The position numbers and the translations under genes are program-made. Positions 59,924-64,000 of a DNA stretch of 64,000 bases are shown piece after piece. The DNA comes from Coriaria nepalensis (lineage: Eukaryota; Streptophyta; Magnoliopsida; Cucurbitales; Coriariaceae), in contig CP114500.1 in the NCBI GenBank assembly GCA_027186245.1, positions 7,946,001 to 8,010,000 of the forward strand, given 5' to 3'. The number at the start of each line of letters is the position of its first letter. Positions within the stretch are counted from its first letter, which is position 1. The notes beneath the pieces are model-generated. The model saw only the letters and a program-made list of their open reading frames with translations, did not search any database and was not told where the DNA came from.

Positions 59924-61020
59924 CGGTATTTTCTTCTTCTCCCTTCGTTTCTTTCTCGACCTTTCTGAAGCGTTCCTTTCTCTTTTATATGCATATAAAT
60001 CGACAATCTAGAGAAACAGTCATGAATCATGATATGGCAACCAAGTCAATATATATATATATATATATTATTATTATCATTATATTTATCAGAAATGAAT
60101 ACTCTGTTTCCCATTTGTTTTTATGTCGGCCCCATAAAATTATTGGAAAAAAGGAATATAATAATATAAAATGGGATTTTGTTAACGATTTGTGTTTGTC
60201 ATGTTCTAATCATATCATATGATATAATGGGGTTCGGTTTAAATGAGGAAATTTTGTGTGAATCAGCAGTTAGGTAGTAAGTAAAAAGGAATCAATTATA
60301 ATCATATATATGATTTATAGTTTTATGTTTAGTTCAGGTGCTGACGTGGCTTGACATGGTCAAACTCGAGTGTTGACCAAACTCCATTGCCATGTGAAGA
60401 CAGAAGCATGCATGTCACAGAATGATAATTAGTTGGAGAAATTTCCGGATAAGATCGCTTCCAGTTTTCAACAATTTCAGCCACATTTTTCCACTCATTA
60501 GTTGCATTTGTAGACCTTCTCACCCTGCATCTATATATATATATATATATATATAATAAATTTCAAATATATTTGACAGGATGATTTGACCTGTAAAATT
60601 TTTCTTACTGATCGAAGTCAAAGTAAGAAATTCAATGGTTCACACTGCACATTATGAGATTCTAGGCTATTCTTGGGAGCTTCCTCTCTCTCTCTCGAAG
60701 CAGGTCATGATGATCGTGACATATAAACAGAACAAATAGATAATCAATCTGGGAGTTTGAATATTTCATTACAAAGCATGGTAGCAGGTAGCTTATACGA
60801 AAGATGTATTTAATAAACCTCATTTAATAAGTACAATGAAATAGTCATTCGATTTATTTAATGTTGTTTAAGGATAAAGTATAAAAATCAAAATCAAGAC
60901 TTTTCATAATAATAGACTTATAATTCTATCCATATGTTTGCTAAACATACTTACAATAACATGTTAAACGGAACTACTAATCAAGTGATTGATCAAGGTC
61001 GAGTGGTCGGTGCGGGACGG
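59924..61020. other. Intergenic, MASS-gene promoter and 3' side of peptide gene C
   Basis: Contains (AT)n runs at about 60047-60068 and 60532-60555. No gene was seen. Confidence 0.5.
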
Positions 61021-61421
61021 TCATGATTCGGGGCAGAGGGAGTGACATTGCTGTGCGCAAAGGATATTGCAAGCAGGACGAGCAATAGTTTGCCAGGAGA
61101 AATCGTCCAAGCCGTTGCACATAAGTATAGAGCAACCAGCAAAGCAACCAACCGGTCCTTTCATTGCATTTCCAACCTTGTTCACTTTTGGATGTTTTGC
61201 AGAAAACTCTTCCATTGCTCCTTTAGTTTTTCCAATTGGGAGTTGTTATTATTATTTTAATTTTTTGGCCAAAGAGTTGGGAGTTTACTACTTACTTTTC
61301 CTATTACCTTACTCATCAGTCCATCGGAGCTCGACCGAAGCTGATCGGACTCAGAATTTGCAGCACCGAGGATGATCATCATCAGAGATAGTACTATTAA
61401 TGTAATTGATGTCTTCATCAT
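61021..61421 (-). CDS. Secreted cysteine-rich peptide C, probable two-exon gene
   Basis: Minus-strand precursor. Part 1 (from ATG ATG at 61421) encodes a signal peptide (ITLIVLSLMMIILGAANS) and the motif DGLMSKVIGK. Part 2 (to 61021) carries seven cysteines with spacing C-x3-C-x4-C-x15-C-x3-C-x3-C-x3-C. The parts lie in different frames with a stop between. A GT-AG intron from 61295 (GTAAGT) to 61207 joins them in frame, giving 103 residues. The first, second, fourth and fifth gaps equal those of peptide A, and the GLMSKVIGK block matches its GLFAKIIGK. Peptide A has no intron, and the first frame continues with KVSSKLP, similar to KVVPKLS of peptide A. So an alternative is that this copy is frameshifted by a small insertion. 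Function unknown. Confidence 0.62.
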
Positions 61422-62946
61422 GTGATAACATCTCTTCTGTATCTTCGTCTTCTCTTCTTTAATTCAATCAGGATCCAATATTAGTGGCTCAAGAATATGA
61501 ATATGGTACTTGAGCTGTTGTTCTAGCCGCGTCATGAACTTGACATGATTTGCTTAAAGATTAGTAATTTATGTTTTAAGCACGATAAGTGATTGGACAA
61601 AACACCAAGCACATGAAGTTACCTCCTGTCATTGTTCTTTTTCTGGCCTTCCTCATGATTAGAAGTTAGTTTGAGTGTAATGTCATTTCGAATCTCTAAA
61701 TTCTAAATATTCATTTGACCTAACTACCATCATGATCATGGCTAAGAAGAACAACGGAATGGGTGCGAGGTAACATCAATAATTGTCTAAAAAACACACT
61801 CAAAAACCTTGATGTACAATCATTAACTACATAGAAATGTAAAATTCTGGCGGACATGATAATTAATTGAATGAATAAGATCAAACTATCCATCATTTTG
61901 ATGATCTGGTATCATCTGAGATATCGGGAGCATATGGTTCAAGACCATTTTAAAATTTCTCATCCATAAAGATGTTAAACTCTCTATAGGCATACGACAT
62001 ATACTTGCTTCATTAGCTTCTATTCTTCTTCTTCTTCTTCAATTCAAATTCAATCAAGATCTTTGTTTAGTGGTTCAATCAAGAAGGGTCTTTATTATTT
62101 TTTATTACAAATAGGAAGAACTAAACATGTTAACGAAGTAAAACGACAGAGCACATAGACATAGCATCACATGTAAACAAAAAACGGTGCCATTACATCT
62201 ATATATATATATCTCCGTAATTATTATATTAACTAAAACGCCTAATCAGACTATCCCTCCACATCTTCTTCAACTACTACATGCATGCAATTCCTAATCA
62301 ATATTCCGTTTTAACTTTTAGATCACCCATAGTGCTGTAATTTTGAAGGTCCACTTGTTTGGATAAACATATGTACAGGGATTAATATATAGTTTGGTTT
62401 GTTGAAAGATAATATTTGGTTAGTTTCAAGAGGTAGTGAAATATAAACCATTTGTTGCACTCAATAGGATAAAAAATTTCATACTAATTAACTATTGATT
62501 TTAGAATACTTTGAAATTACGTGCATAGTTTATGAAATTATTTTCAAGCATTATATATTATATCAACTAATAAGGAAAGAGAATGCTTTACTAATTAATA
62601 TGTTAGCATGATAATATGAGTTTGGATTCGATCTGATCTACGGCACGGATGAATTCATCCGTTCATTATAAATTAATTTAAAATTTGATCCAATTATAAA
62701 TAAAATATAAAAACCCAAACCCTAAAAATAGTTGCTCAAATTTAAAAAGTTCTTAAATATAAGGATTAGAAGCCAAAGGGAAGCACTAATCTCCTTATTA
62801 GGAAAATAGGAACAACCTTAAATCTAAATTAAGGAAGCTACAAATGTAAGGTCCCATATGCATATAAGCAATTAGTTAAAGGCTCTAACTAATGTTCTTT
62901 GTCCTCTTTTTCTCTTTCTTTTTTCCTTTTTTTCGGGCCTGTTAAA
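61422..62946. other. 1.5 kb gene-free spacer
   Basis: No gene recognised. It includes the promoter of peptide gene C, a CTT run near 62023-62040 and the pyrimidine-rich leader of the membrane protein gene (62890-62935). Confidence 0.5.
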
Positions 62947-63616
62947 ATGTACAGAGAAAAGGATCCCTTCTTCTTCTTCTCCTTTTCGCAATTGGTTTCT
63001 CCGAGGAGATGCGCAGCCGTCATTTCTCGCACTGCTTCTTCCTTATTTTTCCTACTCATCATCTTGCAAATCCCTCTTTTCAGGTGATAAGATAATTACT
63101 ACCTGCTTGCATTATTCTTTTTCTTAAAGTAATTAGCTTCTTAATCATTTTTTTCTTGTCAATAGTGTCCCATGTAGAAGTGGAATATGTACATCACCAA
63201 TGGAGGTGACATCCTCTCAATTGATAGCAAATGAAATTTTCCCCACAACCATAGTGAAGGCTCTACTATACCCGGGTACATTATTTGCAAAATTGCACGA
63301 CTCGGTCGCCGAAGTCAAGGCGGGCCCGAGAACAATCTCCGATCTCCAACGGTTGGAGGTTGTTGTCGGGAGTTACTTATCCGTGGTGGGGTCGGTTACG
63401 GGTCTCATGAGACCCGGAAGAATGAGCCTTTTCGGAATGCTCGTTGTGTTTTGGGGACTTGTTAAGGAAGTAATATTTACGGGAAATTCTGGTGCTTATA
63501 TTTACTTAATTAGAATGTTAGTGGCTGTAACTTTTGCTTTCTTGTCTATAAGAAGGGATGTAAGAAGGATACTTCGTAGTGGCACGTCAGCTTGGTGTAA
63601 AAGGAATGCATTGTAA
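62947..63616 (+). CDS. Uncharacterised plant membrane protein
   Basis: Predicted protein of 195 residues in two exons (62947-63083 and 63166-63616), in frame across a GT-AG intron. It begins MYREKDPFFFFSFSQLVSPRRC and has hydrophobic segments at about 29-44 (SSLFFLLIILQIPLF). Two or three more lie towards the C-terminus (YLSVVGSVTGLM, LFGMLVVFWGLVKEVIF and IYLIRMLVAVTFAFLSI), so it should be a multi-pass membrane protein. A short Cys pair (PCRSGIC) follows the first helix. The end is basic (RRDVRRILRSGTSAWCKRNAL). I do not recognise a named family; the regular exon structure and helix pattern suggest a real, conserved gene. It neighbours the cysteine-rich peptide genes, but no functional link is visible. 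Confidence 0.75.
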
Positions 63617-63657
63617 AATGTCTCAAGCATGCTCCAAAAGTTGAGATATATAATTGG

Positions 63658-63670
63658 TTTATATATATCC
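63658..63670 (+). promoter_or_regulatory. TATA box of cysteine-rich peptide gene D
   Basis: TTTATATATATCC about 100 bases before the ATG at 63764. Confidence 0.5.
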
Positions 63671-63763
63671 TTAAACGCCTCTTACTACATCCAATAGTTA
63701 ATGAGTGATCTGGACAAGAACAGAAGAGAAATAGAGAGAATTCAAAACGTGGGAAACGCGAAG

Positions 63764-64000
63764 ATGAACATGTTTGTGATCATGATGATCATGCTAACAC
63801 TATTGCTTCTGTCGCAAGCAACAAACAATGACTCTTCTTTCTCCCCGCCTTCACTCCCTCCTCCGAGTTATCCATATTCATTATCATCCGCATCAATGGA
63901 GTATTATGGTCATGAACTGGATTTGGCTTGTTTTAGGCATTGTGTAGGGAAATGCATGAGGGTTAGCATTATCAACCCACCTCCCTTCCTCCCTCTGGCT
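63764..64000 (+). CDS. Secreted cysteine-rich peptide D, 5' part only
   Basis: The gene is cut by the window edge. From ATG 63764 the frame encodes a strong signal peptide (FVIMMIMLTLLLLSQA), then a Ser/Pro/Tyr-rich spacer (SPPSLPPPSYPYSLSS) and the first three cysteines with spacing C-x3-C-x3-C (ACFRHCVGKC). The architecture (signal, spacer, C-x3-C motif) matches the other three peptide genes within 9 kb. An alternative upstream frame gives no better start. A possible GT donor (GAG then GTTAGC, about 63958-63964) may end the first exon, in which case the last codons seen (NPPPFLPLA) are intron. Class and full cysteine pattern cannot be determined from here. Confidence 0.6.
   Translation, partial: MNMFVIMMIMLTLLLLSQATNNDSSFSPPSLPPPSYPYSLSSASMEYYGHELDLACFRHCVGKCMRVSIINPPPFLPLA

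Overview
This is plant nuclear DNA from a eudicot. Genes are split by GT-AG introns, intergenic DNA is AT-rich with many simple repeats, and the protein families are plant-specific (LURP-one, phytocyanin, EPFL, DUF4050, S-domain receptor kinases, plant-type phospholipase D alpha). The species cannot be fixed from the sequence. No bacterial, organellar or viral gene content was seen.

Layout. 0.1-6.6 kb: the last 17 exons of the spliceosome core gene PRP8. 7.3-9.6 kb: a PTI1-like cytoplasmic kinase (minus). 9.6-13.7 kb: a gene-free stretch leading to AHP6, a cytokinin-pathway pseudo-phosphotransfer protein. 16-23 kb: a LURP-one-related gene, then on the minus strand a stellacyanin-type phytocyanin, a GH17 beta-1,3-glucanase and an MBD10/11-like methyl-CpG-binding protein. 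25-31 kb: two tandem intronless G-type lectin receptor kinases of the SD2-5 type. 31-34 kb: a shattered TPR gene and a doubly truncated LINE. 36.8-43 kb: an EPFL peptide gene, a hairpin MITE-like element, a DUF4050 gene and a small single-helix protein gene. 43.4-54.2 kb: phospholipase D alpha, a frameshifted rhomboid gene, a decayed DCC oxidoreductase gene, an intact SEC11 signal peptidase gene and a decayed O-fucosyltransferase gene. 55-64 kb: four small secreted cysteine-rich peptide genes interleaved with a glyoxalase-I-like gene, a MASS-type gene (putative MAPK substrate) and an uncharacterised membrane protein gene.

Exon models were built by hand. For every multi-exon gene called intact, the summed coding length is a multiple of three, which supports the models. 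The rhomboid gene misses a multiple of three by exactly one base.

Big picture (recalled gene order, to be checked): the order interleaves genes that in Arabidopsis sit in the related segments At1g80070-80180, At3g15710-15890, At1g52565-52630 and At1g15340-15400. The window therefore looks like one fairly complete descendant of an ancestral block. Four genes in it are decaying (TPR, RBL5, DCC, O-fucosyltransferase), as expected for a duplicated chromosome region losing redundant copies. The most novel-looking content is the cysteine-rich peptide cluster at 55-64 kb.
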